DNA of 64,000 bases from DASPKT01 sp035626475 (GTDB lineage Bacteria; Pseudomonadota; Alphaproteobacteria; Azospirillales; Azospirillaceae). The stretch lies in the NCBI GenBank assembly GCA_035626475.1, contig DASPNP010000026.1, positions 55,464 to 119,463 of the forward strand, written 5' to 3'. Shown here piece after piece: positions 1-11,557 of this stretch. Position numbers and translations under genes: made by a program. The notes beneath the pieces are model-generated. The model worked only from the letters and a program-made list of their open reading frames with translations. It was not told the DNA's origin and made no database searches. Position 1 is the first letter of the stretch. Each line of letters opens with the position of its first letter.

Positions 1-1233
1 TTCGCCGACGTCACATCCTTCGCCAGCGGCGGCGGCTTCAAGCCCGGTGACACGATCCTGTTCCGCCGCGGCTTCGCCTATGACAGCCGTGACGGCTTCC
101 GCATCGATTTCGGCGGTGCCGAGGGCGCGCCCATCACCTTCGGCGCCTATGGCGACGGCAAGCCGCCGGTGCTGAGCAACAGCCGCTTCGCCGACACGAA
201 CGCCGACGGCATCGACGACACGCCCTATGACTCGATCCTGACCATCGGCCGCTCCGCCAACCATGTCGTCGTCCGCGACCTGAAGTTCGACGCCGCCGCC
301 ACGGCGCCGCGCGCGGTGACCGAGGCCGCGATCCGCGTGCTGGGCGCCCATGTCACCATCGACAATGTCGAGATTACAGGAGTGGGCTCCGGCGTCTGGT
401 TCGGCCGCAACGCCGCCAGCGGCCAGCCCGCGGCGGACGAGAACGCCTTCGGGGTCGTGCGCAACAGCTGGATCCACGACCTGCGCATGACGGTGAACAC
501 GCCGGGCGGCGACGATGATTACGGCGCCATCGCCGTGACGGTGCTGGCCAGCGGCGTGACGGTGGAGCGCAACACGCTGACCAACCTCATGGCGCCCAGC
601 GACGATTACGGCTTCGACGGCGCCGCGGTCGAGACCTACGGCACGGCGCGCAACGTCCGGGTCTTCGGCAACTACATCGCCAACGTCAACGGGGTGACCG
701 AGGTGGGCGGCCGCACGTCGGACGTGGTCGCCGGGCTGCATTTCGACCACAACGTCATCGTCAACACCGAGTCGCTGGCCTATTTCCACAATGGCGGCGG
801 GCTCTACGCCATGGGCGCCATCGCGGACGTGCGCTTCACCGCCAATACCGTCCATGGCACCGGCAACCGGGCCGACAGCAACAGCTTCGCCTTCGGCTTC
901 GGCGGCACCGACGGGTCGTTCCTGACGGTGCGCAACAACATCTTCGCCTGGTCGCAGGTGGATGTCTGGGAGTTCGGCGCCACCAACTACGCCCACACCG
1001 ACAATCTCTACGACTACGACGCCATCCAGTTCCGCAGCGGCTATTTCGGTGCGGGCGAGCTGCGCGGCGAGGCGATGTTCCAGAACCCGGCCGCCGCCGA
1101 CTTCCGCCTGACCGCCGGCTCCGCCGCGCTGGGCCGGGCCGCGGCACTGCCGGGTACGACCGTCGACTTCGCCGGCAACAACTTGGTCGGGCGGACCGGG
1201 CTCGATCTCGGCGCGGTGGAGTACTGGCCCTGA
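1..1233 (+). CDS. Right-handed parallel beta-helix repeat protein (5' truncated)
   Basis: The reading frame is open from the first base of the window, so the N-terminus lies upstream; a GTG at 169 is an internal codon rather than a convincing start. The 410 visible residues look like a pectate-lyase-type right-handed beta-helix: short strands rich in V, I, N, G and D recur at about 20-30 residue intervals (for example VTIDNVEITG, VTVERNTLTNL, VRVFGNYIANVNG, LTVRNNIFAW), the usual coil pattern of polysaccharide-acting or surface beta-helix proteins. The C-terminal part (LGRAAALPGTTVDFAGN, GLDLGAVEYWP) resembles the end of choice-of-anchor or parallel beta-helix secreted proteins, where the last coil ends in a GA-E-W/Y motif. 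The substrate cannot be told, and no catalytic residues can be assigned with confidence. Probably exported, but the signal peptide is outside the window. Confidence 0.75.
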   Translation, partial: FADVTSFASGGGFKPGDTILFRRGFAYDSRDGFRIDFGGAEGAPITFGAYGDGKPPVLSNSRFADTNADGIDDTPYDSILTIGRSANHVVVRDLKFDAAATAPRAVTEAAIRVLGAHVTIDNVEITGVGSGVWFGRNAASGQPAADENAFGVVRNSWIHDLRMTVNTPGGDDDYGAIAVTVLASGVTVERNTLTNLMAPSDDYGFDGAAVETYGTARNVRVFGNYIANVNGVTEVGGRTSDVVAGLHFDHNVIVNTESLAYFHNGGGLYAMGAIADVRFTANTVHGTGNRADSNSFAFGFGGTDGSFLTVRNNIFAWSQVDVWEFGATNYAHTDNLYDYDAIQFRSGYFGAGELRGEAMFQNPAAADFRLTAGSAALGRAAALPGTTVDFAGNNLVGRTGLDLGAVEYWP

Positions 1234-1243
1234 GCGCGGGCGC

Positions 1244-2542
1244 TTAAGGTTCGGCCTGGGTGAGGGGGGTGGCGAGGATCTTGTCGATGCGGCGGCCGTC
1301 CATGTCGACCACCTCCAGCCGCCAGCCGTCATACTCCACCGACTCGCCGGCGGTGGGCAAATGGCCGAACTTGAAGAGCATGAAGCCCGCCAGCGTGTGG
1401 TAGTCGCCCTGCTCGCCCAGGTTCCGCAGGCCCAGCGCGTGCTCGGCCTCGTCGACCGGCATGCGGCCGTCCATCAGCATGGAGCCGTCCGGCCGGCGCA
1501 CCAGATCCTCGGCGTCCGAATCCCCCGTCTCCGGCAGGTCGCCGGCGATGGCCTCCATGATGTCGGTGACGGTGACGATCCCCTCGACGCTGCCATACTC
1601 GTCCACCACCACGGCCATGTGCTGGCCGTTGCTGCGGAACAGCTCCAGCAGCCGCATCACCAGCGTGCCGTCATGCACGATCAGGGCGGGGCGCGAGGCG
1701 GCGGCGAGGTCGACCTGGCGGCCGGCCAGCGCCGCGTCCAGCAGGTCCTTGGCATGGACGATGCCGACCACCTCTTCCAGGTCGCCGCGGCAGACCGGGA
1801 AGCGCGAATGGCCGCTCTCGGCGATCTCGCGGCGGACCACCTCCAGACCGTCGCCGGCGTCCAGCCACATCACGTCGGGGCGCGGCGTCATGATCGAGCG
1901 CACGGGGCGGTCGGACAGCCGCAGCACCCCCTCGATCATCTTCTTCTCCTCCGGCTCGAAGACGCCGGTGGCCGTGCCCTCGGCGATGAGGCTCTTCACC
2001 TCCTCCTCGGTCACGGTGCTGTCGGCCTTGTCGGGCACCCGCAGCAGCCGCAGCACCGCCTCGGTGGAGGCGCCCAGCAGCCAGACGACGGGGGAGGTGA
2101 TCTCCGACAGCCCCTTCATGATGGGGGCGGCGACCAGCGCGATGCGCTCGGCATGGTTCAGCGCCATGCGCTTGGGCACCAGCTCGCCCGCGACCAGCGA
2201 CAGGTAGGTGATGATCGCGACCACCAGCACCACCGCCGCCGCGTGGCCGTAGCCCTGCAGGATCGGGTACTGCTCCAGCACCGAGCCCAGCCGGTCGGCC
2301 AGCGTGGCGCTGCCATAGGCGCCGGCGACGATGCCGATCAGGGTGATGCCGATCTGCACGGAGGAGAGGAAGCGGGACGGGTCGTCCTGCAGCTCCAGCG
2401 CCGTGCGGGCGCCGCGCTTGCCCTCCTCGGCCAGCTGCTGCAGCCGTCCCCGGCGGGACGAGACGACGGCCAGTTCCGACATTGAGAAGAAGCCGTTCAG
2501 CAGGATCAGCAGAACGACGGTGGTGATCTCGACATAGACCAT
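1244..2542 (-). CDS. CNNM/CorC-HlyC family membrane protein (hemolysin-type, CBS domains)
   Basis: 432 residues from the ATG at 2542 (MVYVEITTVVLL); an in-frame codon 18 residues upstream would add a polar, non-membrane extension, so it was rejected. Order of domains: DUF21/CNNM transmembrane domain (about residues 1-190, with the LLNGFFSMSELAVVSSRRGRL signature region and several hydrophobic helices), a CBS pair (about 205-330, including IMTPRPDVMWLD and VVDEYGSVEGIVTVTDIMEAI), and a CorC_HlyC transporter-associated domain (about 345-430). Family members are inner-membrane proteins implicated in Mg2+/Co2+ efflux or homeostasis; the old name hemolysin is misleading. It stands alone, convergent with the beta-helix gene whose stop lies 10 bases away. 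Ligand specificity is inferred from the family only. Confidence 0.9.
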   Translation of the reverse strand: MVYVEITTVVLLILLNGFFSMSELAVVSSRRGRLQQLAEEGKRGARTALELQDDPSRFLSSVQIGITLIGIVAGAYGSATLADRLGSVLEQYPILQGYGHAAAVVLVVAIITYLSLVAGELVPKRMALNHAERIALVAAPIMKGLSEITSPVVWLLGASTEAVLRLLRVPDKADSTVTEEEVKSLIAEGTATGVFEPEEKKMIEGVLRLSDRPVRSIMTPRPDVMWLDAGDGLEVVRREIAESGHSRFPVCRGDLEEVVGIVHAKDLLDAALAGRQVDLAAASRPALIVHDGTLVMRLLELFRSNGQHMAVVVDEYGSVEGIVTVTDIMEAIAGDLPETGDSDAEDLVRRPDGSMLMDGRMPVDEAEHALGLRNLGEQGDYHTLAGFMLFKFGHLPTAGESVEYDGWRLEVVDMDGRRIDKILATPLTQAEP

Positions 2543-2660
2543 CGAAGCGGGTCTGATTCGTCCCCAGGAATGGCTCCGGAAGGAGCCGTTCCACACATGC
2601 TAGCACGGCCCGTCCCGTTTCCCGGCAGGGGATTTACCAAACTTTGGTGACAGTCCCGGC

Positions 2661-4688
2661 CTATCGCCCGGCCCCGGTGAGCCGGTTCAGCAGGTCGGCG
2701 ATGGGATTGCCAGTGCTGTCGGCGGGGGCGCCGGCGCCCTCCGGCGTGGCGGCGTGTTCGGCGATGACGGCCTGCTCCGGCGCGCGCTCCACCGTCCCGT
2801 CGCTGCCGGGCAGGGGGCGGACGGGCAGGCCCTGGTGCAGGTCCGCCATGATGTCCCGCCAGAGACGGGCGGGCAGCGAGCCGCCGGTGACCCGCCTCAT
2901 CGGCGCGCCGTCGTCGTTGCCCAGCCAGACGCCGGTGACATAGTCGGCGGTGAAGCCCATGAACCAGGCATCCTTGTAGTCCTGGGTCGTGCCGGTCTTG
3001 GCCGCCGCCGGCCGGTCAAGGCGCGCTGATGTGCCGGTGCCGGTCGCCAGCACCCCCTCCATCATCCGGGTCAGCGCCTGCAGGTCCGGCCCCGAGACGG
3101 CATAGCCGGCGCCCGAGCCCTTGCGCTGGTACAGCAGCGCGCCGTTGCTGTCGCGGATCTCCAGGATGGCGTAGGGCCAGATGGCCTGCCCGCCATTGGC
3201 GATGGCGGCGTAGGCGCCGGTCAGCTCCAGCAGCGTCACCTCCGAGGTGCCCAGCGCCAGCGACAGGTCGCGCCGCATGGGCGAGGTGATGCCGAGGCGG
3301 CGCGCGATGCCGCTGGCGCGGTCCACGCCCGCGCGCTCCAGCAGCCGGATGGTGGCGGTGTTGACGGACTCCGCCAGCGCCTCGGCCATGCTGATCTGGC
3401 CGCGGAACTTGCCGTCGTAGTTGCCGGGCTCCCACTTGCCCTTCTTGTAGGGCGCGTCCATGACCGGGTCGCCCGGGCTGGCCCCGGCCTCCAGCGCCGC
3501 CAGGAAGACGAAGGGCTTGAAGGCCGAGCCCGGCTGCCGCAGCGCCTGGGTGGAGCGGTTGAACTGGCTCTCGTCATAGTCCTTGCCGCCGACCATGGCG
3601 CGCACGGCGCCGTCGGGCGTCATCACGATGGCGGCGGCCTGGCCGGCCCGCGCCTCCGCCGTGGCGGGGGTGGACATCAGCGCCTCCACCCGGCGGGTGG
3701 CCGCCATCTGCGCCTTGGGGTCGAAGGTGGTGTAGACGATCAAATCGCCATGGTCGGGGCCGATGAAGGCGTTGACCTGGTCGGCGACATAGGCGGCGAA
3801 GTAGCGCCCGTCCACCTCCGGTCCCGGCTTGCGCCTGGGCGACACGGGCGTGCGCAGCACCTGCTGGCGCGCGGCCTCGGTGATGAAGCCGGCATCCACC
3901 ATGGTCACCAGCACCACCTCCATCCGCTTGTCGGCGAGGTTGGGGTTGGAGGTCGGGCTGTAGCGCGAGGGCGCCTTCAGCAGCCCGGCCAGGATGGCGG
4001 ACTCGCGCAAAGACAGCTGGGTCGCCGGCTTGTCGAAGTAGGTCCGAGCCGCCGCGTCCACGCCGTAGGTGCCGGCGCCGAGATAGACACGGTTCAGGTA
4101 GGCGGTGAGGATCTGGTTCTTGCTGTATTTCCGCTCCAGCCAGAGCGCCAGCAGCGCCTCCTGGATCTTGCGCTTGGCGTTCTGCTCCGGCGTCAGGAAC
4201 AGGTTCTTGGCCAGCTGCTGGGTGATGGTGGAGCCGCCCTGGACGATGCGGCCGGCCTTCCAGTTCACATAGGCCGCGCGGGCGATGCCCAGCGGGTCCA
4301 CGCCCCAATGGTCCCAGAAGCGCCGGTCCTCCACCGCCAGCACCGCCTCGACCAGGTGCTTGGGCAACTGGGTCGCGTCCACCGTGGCGCCGCGCATGTC
4401 GCCCAGCCGCTGCAGGGGGCTGCCGTCGGCGGCGACCAGCTCCAGGGTCGGGCGCCGCTCCAGCTGCACCGCCTCGCGGATGTCGGGCAGGTCGTGGGCG
4501 AAATAGGCCAGGGTGAACAGGCCGATCATGAAGCCCCAGATGCCGACCAGCGCCGCGACGCGGCCGAGACGGCGCGCCCAGCCGCGCGTGCCCTTGCCGC
4601 GCTTGGCGTCCTTGCGCGGCGCCTCCTTCCGGGGCGGCTCCCGGCGCGGGGCGGGGCGGTCGGGGGAACTGGCTTTCAGGGGCGGCAC
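2661..4688 (-). CDS. Class A penicillin-binding protein, PBP1A family
   Basis: Bifunctional peptidoglycan synthase of 675 residues with a GTG start. A basic cytoplasmic tail (1-43) precedes one membrane anchor (about 44-65). The GT51 glycosyltransferase domain follows (about 85-260): catalytic Glu120 in VEDRRFWDHWG and the GGSTITQQLAKNLFL motif at 151-165. The transpeptidase domain has all three active-site motifs: SAFK (Ser388-Lys391), SVN (441-443) and KTG (564-566). It is shorter than E. coli PBP1a (about 850 residues) and shows no obvious OB-fold insertion, which is common in alphaproteobacterial members. It polymerises and cross-links glycan strands in the periplasm. Monocistronic and divergent from the hypothetical gene at 4900. 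The Shine-Dalgarno is weak, so the start is moderately certain. Confidence 0.93.
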   Translation of the reverse strand: MPPLKASSPDRPAPRREPPRKEAPRKDAKRGKGTRGWARRLGRVAALVGIWGFMIGLFTLAYFAHDLPDIREAVQLERRPTLELVAADGSPLQRLGDMRGATVDATQLPKHLVEAVLAVEDRRFWDHWGVDPLGIARAAYVNWKAGRIVQGGSTITQQLAKNLFLTPEQNAKRKIQEALLALWLERKYSKNQILTAYLNRVYLGAGTYGVDAAARTYFDKPATQLSLRESAILAGLLKAPSRYSPTSNPNLADKRMEVVLVTMVDAGFITEAARQQVLRTPVSPRRKPGPEVDGRYFAAYVADQVNAFIGPDHGDLIVYTTFDPKAQMAATRRVEALMSTPATAEARAGQAAAIVMTPDGAVRAMVGGKDYDESQFNRSTQALRQPGSAFKPFVFLAALEAGASPGDPVMDAPYKKGKWEPGNYDGKFRGQISMAEALAESVNTATIRLLERAGVDRASGIARRLGITSPMRRDLSLALGTSEVTLLELTGAYAAIANGGQAIWPYAILEIRDSNGALLYQRKGSGAGYAVSGPDLQALTRMMEGVLATGTGTSARLDRPAAAKTGTTQDYKDAWFMGFTADYVTGVWLGNDDGAPMRRVTGGSLPARLWRDIMADLHQGLPVRPLPGSDGTVERAPEQAVIAEHAATPEGAGAPADSTGNPIADLLNRLTGAGR

Positions 4689-4899
4689 GGGCGGCCTCGG
4701 GAATCTGGGTCGGTGGTCCGGGTGGCCGCAGATATGGCCCGAACCGCCGCCGGGCGGAAGGGCCGCATGGGCCGGGTGCAGGAATGGCAGGGGAAAGCGG
4801 CGGTTTCGCGGCGCGTTGAGATCTGGCGAAACGGGCTAGCCGGCACGGGGTGCCTCCATGCTAACGTGCGGGGCCCGTGCCACCTCGTCCAGCAGCGCG

Positions 4900-5787
4900 A
4901 TGCAGAACACGCAAAGCCAGTGCGCCCTGGTGGCCTTCGACAGCGACCGGCCGTTCGACGCCGACATCATCGACCGGCTGGAACGCACGCTGCAGATTTC
5001 CGACCGCTATTCGCTGGCGGCCGGGCTGAAGATCCGCACCGCCACCCTGGTGAACAGCCCGCGCGGCCTGGTGGTGGTGGCGAGCGTCACCAACATCCCG
5101 GGCAACCACTCGCCGGACTTCATCGCCGTGCAGCTGGAAGGGGGCCTGCGCTACGTCTGCAAGGAGCAGGGCGTCGTCGAGCCCTATGTGCGCAACATCG
5201 CGGTCGTCGCCATCGAGCCGCAGATGAAGGTGGTGGCGGAATGCGCCAACGGCCTGCGCAACCTGGTGGACCAGGTGGGCGACGCGCCCGAGCGCTTCGG
5301 CAAGATCCTGCGCATCTTCCTGCCCGCCCGGCCCGATGGCGGCCCGCCGACGCCGGAGGATTTCCGCGCCGCCGGCACCCGCCTGCGCAACCGGCTGCGC
5401 GAGCGCCTGTCCGACCTCGCCCGGGAAGGCGACAAGGACAAGCCGCAGGTCGCCTACACCGAGGCCGGGCCGCCGGCCGAGGCGAAGCCGGCGGCGCCTC
5501 CGCCTGAAGGCACCGACATCCGGGTCATCGACGCCATCGAGGGGCTGGCCGCCTCCGACCCGCCGACGACGGTGGCGACGCTGCTGTACGAAGTGCGGAT
5601 GCTGCATGCCGAGCTGCAGGATCTGTCGGACCGCACGCTCGCCATCCAGCGCCAGCTGCTGCCGAAGGTGGAGGCGCTGGTGCGGGCCGATGCCGGCCGC
5701 GGCCCGCCGCACCTGCTGGACCGGCTGGAACGCTATGCCGACAAGGTGCTGCGGCCGCTCACCGCCCTGGGCAAGCTGCTGAAGTAG
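4900..5787 (+). CDS. Hypothetical protein
   Basis: 295 residues from ATG 4900 (MQNTQSQCALVAFDSD); an upstream in-frame ATG at 4858 would add 14 unconvincing residues. I do not recognise the family. There is no signal peptide or membrane helix, so it is probably cytoplasmic. The N-terminal half (about 1-140) looks globular, with a hydrophobic core pattern (GLVVVASVTNIPG, NIAVVAIEPQMKVV). A Pro/Ala/Glu-rich linker (about 178-200) follows, then a helical, Leu-rich C-terminus (about 205-295; VATLLYEVRMLHAELQDLSD) that could form a coiled coil and oligomerise. It sits alone between the divergent PBP gene and a periplasmic-binding-like gene with no shared promoter evident. Codon usage is typical of the surroundings, so it is a resident gene rather than a recent acquisition. 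Confidence 0.7.
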   Translation: MQNTQSQCALVAFDSDRPFDADIIDRLERTLQISDRYSLAAGLKIRTATLVNSPRGLVVVASVTNIPGNHSPDFIAVQLEGGLRYVCKEQGVVEPYVRNIAVVAIEPQMKVVAECANGLRNLVDQVGDAPERFGKILRIFLPARPDGGPPTPEDFRAAGTRLRNRLRERLSDLAREGDKDKPQVAYTEAGPPAEAKPAAPPPEGTDIRVIDAIEGLAASDPPTTVATLLYEVRMLHAELQDLSDRTLAIQRQLLPKVEALVRADAGRGPPHLLDRLERYADKVLRPLTALGKLLK

Positions 5788-5904
5788 CGGGGGCGGCCGA
5801 GTTCATGCGCCCGTCATGTATTGGTGCGTTGCAATACCAAAGAAATATATCGCCTTCGCCTAAAGGGCCGTGCATCATCCTTCCGGGAGAATAATTGACC
5901 GGAA

Positions 5905-6711
5905 GTGGGCATGGTGCTGCGCCGCCTGTTGGGCCTTGTGCTCGCCGCGTTCCTCGCGGTCCCGCCGGCTCAGGCGGAAACGCTGCGCCTGCGTGTCTCC
6001 GCCATGCCCAACGGGGCGCACCAATACTATCTCGACCTGCTGCGCGAGGCGCTGGAGGCGGCCGGGCACGAGGTCGTCTTCGATACGCTGAACATCCTGC
6101 CGCAGCCCCGGATCGAGGCCGGCCTGCGCGACGGGCTGCTGGACATCCACTGGTTCCTGCGCAGCCCCGAGCGGGACCGCTCCTTCCTGTCGGTGCCGGT
6201 CGGCCTGACGGGCGGGCTGATCTCCCAGCGGGTGCTGCTGGTGCGGACCGGTGAGGCCGGGCGTTTCGCCGGCGTGCGGACGGTGGAGGAGCTGCGGGCG
6301 CTGGGCCTGACGGCGGGCTTCGGCCAGGGCTGGTTCGACAGCCTGGTCTGGCGGCACAACAATCTGAAGGCGCTGGAGATCGGCGGCGAGTGGCGCAACC
6401 TCTACGCCATGGTCTCCCGCGGCAACCGCGACATCGACTATCTGCCCCGTGGCGTGACCGAAATCCTGGCCGAGGCGGCGGGCCAGCCCGGGCTGGCGAT
6501 CGAGCCGTCGCTGCTGCTGCATTACGAAGGCGACCAGATCCTGTACCTGTCGCCCCGGCGCGCCGACCTGGAGCCGCTGATCCGGCCGGCGCTGGAGGCC
6601 TATGAACGCACCGGCGCCATCACCCGCCGCGCCCTGGCGGAGTGGGGCGACGATCTGGAGCGGCTGCAGGTCTCGCGCCGCCATGTGATCGAACTCGCCT
6701 CGCCGCAATGA
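5905..6711 (+). CDS. Periplasmic substrate-binding-like protein
   Basis: 268 residues starting at GTG 5905 or, equally possibly, ATG 5911. The N-terminus (MVLRRLLGLVLAAFLAVPPAQA) is a typical Sec signal peptide with an AQA cleavage site. The mature part begins with a strand (ETLRLRVSAMPNGAHQYYLDLLREALEAAG) that fits the lobe I start of SBP_bac_3-type periplasmic binding folds; IEAGLRDGLLDIHWFLRSPERD corresponds to the usual segment describing ligand-dependent inhibition or mimicry of substrate. No transporter permease or ATPase is adjacent, so it may be a stand-alone sensor-like protein, as seen in several families that borrow this fold. Ligand unknown. The stop is followed by a 334-base gene-free region before the TonB receptor. 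Confidence 0.65.
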   Translation: MGMVLRRLLGLVLAAFLAVPPAQAETLRLRVSAMPNGAHQYYLDLLREALEAAGHEVVFDTLNILPQPRIEAGLRDGLLDIHWFLRSPERDRSFLSVPVGLTGGLISQRVLLVRTGEAGRFAGVRTVEELRALGLTAGFGQGWFDSLVWRHNNLKALEIGGEWRNLYAMVSRGNRDIDYLPRGVTEILAEAAGQPGLAIEPSLLLHYEGDQILYLSPRRADLEPLIRPALEAYERTGAITRRALAEWGDDLERLQVSRRHVIELASPQ

Positions 6712-7045
6712 GCGCGCCCGCCCCGCCGGCTGCTTGACCAATAGGTAAAGCAAATCGCGGCGCCTTGCCGGCGGTTGCTTTGCCGGGCGACACTTTCTCT
6801 ACCCCCGCTACAGCGCCGTTACTCCCCGGTGGCGGCCGCGACGCCCGTCCCGGAGCCGCCTGTCGACATCAATACTGGGGCTTCGCGGCAACGGTGCCGG
6901 ACAATCTTTCCGCGGCGGCAAAGAGCCATTGCGGAATGTCCGGACATTTGGAATGCTGCGCACAAAAGGTACCCCCATTGGGAAATGAACTGGCGCTGAC
7001 CGCCTTTTTCCCGACGGGAATGCAGACCACAATGGGAGAGCACGG
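6712..7045. other. Gene-free region upstream of a TonB-dependent receptor
   Basis: This 334-base stretch holds no convincing coding sequence: frames that remain open lack a ribosome binding site and run into the TonB-receptor gene out of frame. It is somewhat less GC-rich than the genes on either side. The one clear structural element is the 14-base perfect palindrome at 6935-6948 annotated separately. The receptor's promoter is expected here, but I cannot assign -35 and -10 boxes with confidence. Confidence 0.6.
6935..6948. promoter_or_regulatory. Palindromic operator candidate AATGTCCGGACATT
   Basis: Perfect 14-base palindrome about 100 bases upstream of the TonB-receptor start at 7046. 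Its core TGTCCGGACA recurs upstream of a second TonB-receptor gene (35092-35101), which makes a shared regulator plausible. The regulator is not identifiable from the window. Confidence 0.5.
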
Positions 7046-9358
<2,313 letters not shown>

Positions 9359-9374
9359 TCGGCTGATCGGCAGG

Positions 9375-9410
9375 AACCCCCGCGTCCGGAGACGGGCGCG
9401 GGGGTTTTTC
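9375..9410 (+). terminator. Rho-independent terminator of the TonB-receptor gene
   Basis: Ten-base perfect stem AACCCCCGCG (9375-9384) / CGCGGGGGTT (9397-9406) with a 12-base loop, followed by a T-run (TTTTTC), 17 bases after the receptor stop codon. Confidence 0.9.
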
Positions 9411-9437
9411 TTTGGGCGGGCGATGCCACCTGTATGA

Positions 9438-9447
9438 CTGACGCGTC
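9438..9447. promoter_or_regulatory. Palindrome TGACGCGTCA upstream of the toxin-antitoxin pair
   Basis: Perfect 10-base palindrome about 43 bases before the antitoxin start, within the short gap after the preceding terminator. Ribbon-helix-helix antitoxins bind such palindromes to autorepress, so this is a reasonable operator candidate, but no binding data can be seen here. Confidence 0.45.
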
Positions 9448-9489
9448 ATACATCGGCGTGGTAGAGTTCCCCCGGACCAGGAGGGGCGC

Positions 9490-9738
9490 ATGGGCAGGCC
9501 GGTTTCGGTGAGGCTGGACGAGCGGCATCAGGCGACGCTGGAGGAGGCCGCACGGGCGCGGGGCATCGGGCTGTCCACCTATCTCCGCGAACTGGCGGAG
9601 AAGGAGGCGGACCGGGTCTGGCGGGAGAAGGTGCGCGAGCAGAGCCGCCTCATCGGCGAGGCCGTTGCCCGCGATCCCGAAGTCCGCGCCTTCTACGAGG
9701 ATTGGGGCTCGGCCATCAAGGACCTGGACTGGAAGTGA
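9490..9738 (+). CDS. Ribbon-helix-helix antitoxin of a MazEF/PemIK-like pair
   Basis: 82 residues with a strong Shine-Dalgarno (AGGAGGGG) before ATG 9490. The N-terminus (about 3-48: RPVSVRLDERHQATLEEAAR, then GIGLSTYLRELAEKEADRV) has the strand-helix-helix pattern of MetJ/Arc/CopG-type DNA-binding antitoxins. The charged C-terminal tail (about 55-82, ending WGSAIKDLDWK) is the expected toxin-wrapping segment. Its stop overlaps the toxin's start in GTGA (9735-9738), so the two are translationally coupled in the usual antitoxin-first order. Such antitoxins normally autorepress their own promoter. A palindromic patch near 9440 (TGACGCGTCA) lies just upstream and could be the operator. Confidence 0.8.
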   Translation: MGRPVSVRLDERHQATLEEAARARGIGLSTYLRELAEKEADRVWREKVREQSRLIGEAVARDPEVRAFYEDWGSAIKDLDWK

Positions 9739-10082
9739 CATTCTTTCCCGGTCAGATCGTCCTGGTGGATTGGCGCGATGCGCTGCCCAAGGAACCGAAC
9801 AAGCTGCGACCGGCCGTCATCGTCGAAGATGCCGACCTCTTCCACCCAAATTACCCCAACCTGATTGTCGTTCCCTTCTCGATCGAGGTGATCGCCGAAA
9901 CGCTGGCGGTCGAGATCCTGCCCACGCCGGAGAATGGTTGTCCCAAGCGATGCTGGGCGCTGGCAAACCAGATCACCGCCACATCGAAGCAGCGTGTGTC
10001 TCCGACCGGCTCCCGCATCACGGACGCGCAACTGGCGGCGATCCGTCGGCTGGTCGCCCGCTGTATCGGGCTTCGCGCCTGA
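9735..10082 (+). CDS. MazF/PemK-family endoribonuclease toxin
   Basis: 115 residues from GTG 9735, which overlaps the antitoxin stop codon (GTGA). An ATG 33 bases upstream in the same frame would place the start inside the antitoxin and add non-homologous residues, so the GTG is preferred. Family landmarks: FFPGQIVLVDW at the N-terminus, KLRPAVIVEDA (the conserved RP-hV motif of PemK/MazF), a central strand LIVVPFSI, and NQITATSKQRV near the basic active-site region. Family members cleave mRNA at short single-stranded motifs when freed from the antitoxin. The gene is convergent with pspF, with only 4 bases between the two stop codons. Cleavage specificity cannot be predicted. Confidence 0.85.
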   Translation: MTFFPGQIVLVDWRDALPKEPNKLRPAVIVEDADLFHPNYPNLIVVPFSIEVIAETLAVEILPTPENGCPKRCWALANQITATSKQRVSPTGSRITDAQLAAIRRLVARCIGLRA

Positions 10083-10086
10083 ACCG

Positions 10087-11181
<1,095 letters not shown>

Positions 11182-11315
11182 GGTTTAGCCTTTTCTGCCA
11201 TGGAGTGGCCGGATCGGCCACATTCTCGCCATGACGCTAACTCAAGGTCGCGGGGCGGTCAAGGCGGGTTCGGACAGTGCCAAGAAAATCAATGGTTTAC
11301 CGGGTGTCGCGGCTC

Positions 11316-11331
11316 TGGCACACCCCTTGCT
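11316..11331 (+). promoter_or_regulatory. Sigma54 (-24/-12) promoter of the psp operon
   Basis: TGGCACACCCCTTGCT matches the sigma54 consensus TGGCAC-N5-TTGC exactly. It lies in the pspF-psp intergenic region, 46 bases before the first gene at 11377. PspF is the expected activator; its enhancer sites should lie in 11182-11310, a stretch that also carries pspF's own promoter. Confidence 0.93.
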
Positions 11332-11376
11332 CTTAGGGATGTACGACCACCTCATCCGTCCAAGGGGGACCGACCG

Positions 11377-11544
11377 ATGACCGACCACACCCTGCACGAC
11401 GCCCGGCACGACGACCTCTTCGCTCTCTCCGAGCGCGGCTTCGTCGGCACCCTGCTGGACGATTTCCGCGCCGTGCCGGGCGAGGCCTGGATCATCCTTG
11501 CGGTCGCGACCGTGATGAGCAACCTTTTCATTGCCCTTGCTTGA
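11377..11544 (+). CDS. Small membrane protein leading the psp operon
   Basis: 55 residues from ATG 11377 with Shine-Dalgarno AAGGGGG. It is the first gene after the sigma54 promoter and 13 bases ahead of pspA, so it belongs to the PspF regulon. A polar, His/Asp-rich N-terminus (MTDHTLHDARHDDLFALS) and a short amphipathic stretch (about 18-35) precede one transmembrane helix (about 37-54: EAWIILAVATVMSNLFIALA), leaving practically no residues after it. It resembles no E. coli Psp protein. By position it could be a membrane partner or damage-sensing subunit like PspD/PspG, but that is inference. Easily missed because of its length. Confidence 0.75.
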   Translation: MTDHTLHDARHDDLFALSERGFVGTLLDDFRAVPGEAWIILAVATVMSNLFIALA

Positions 11545-11557
11545 GGAGACTTCCACG

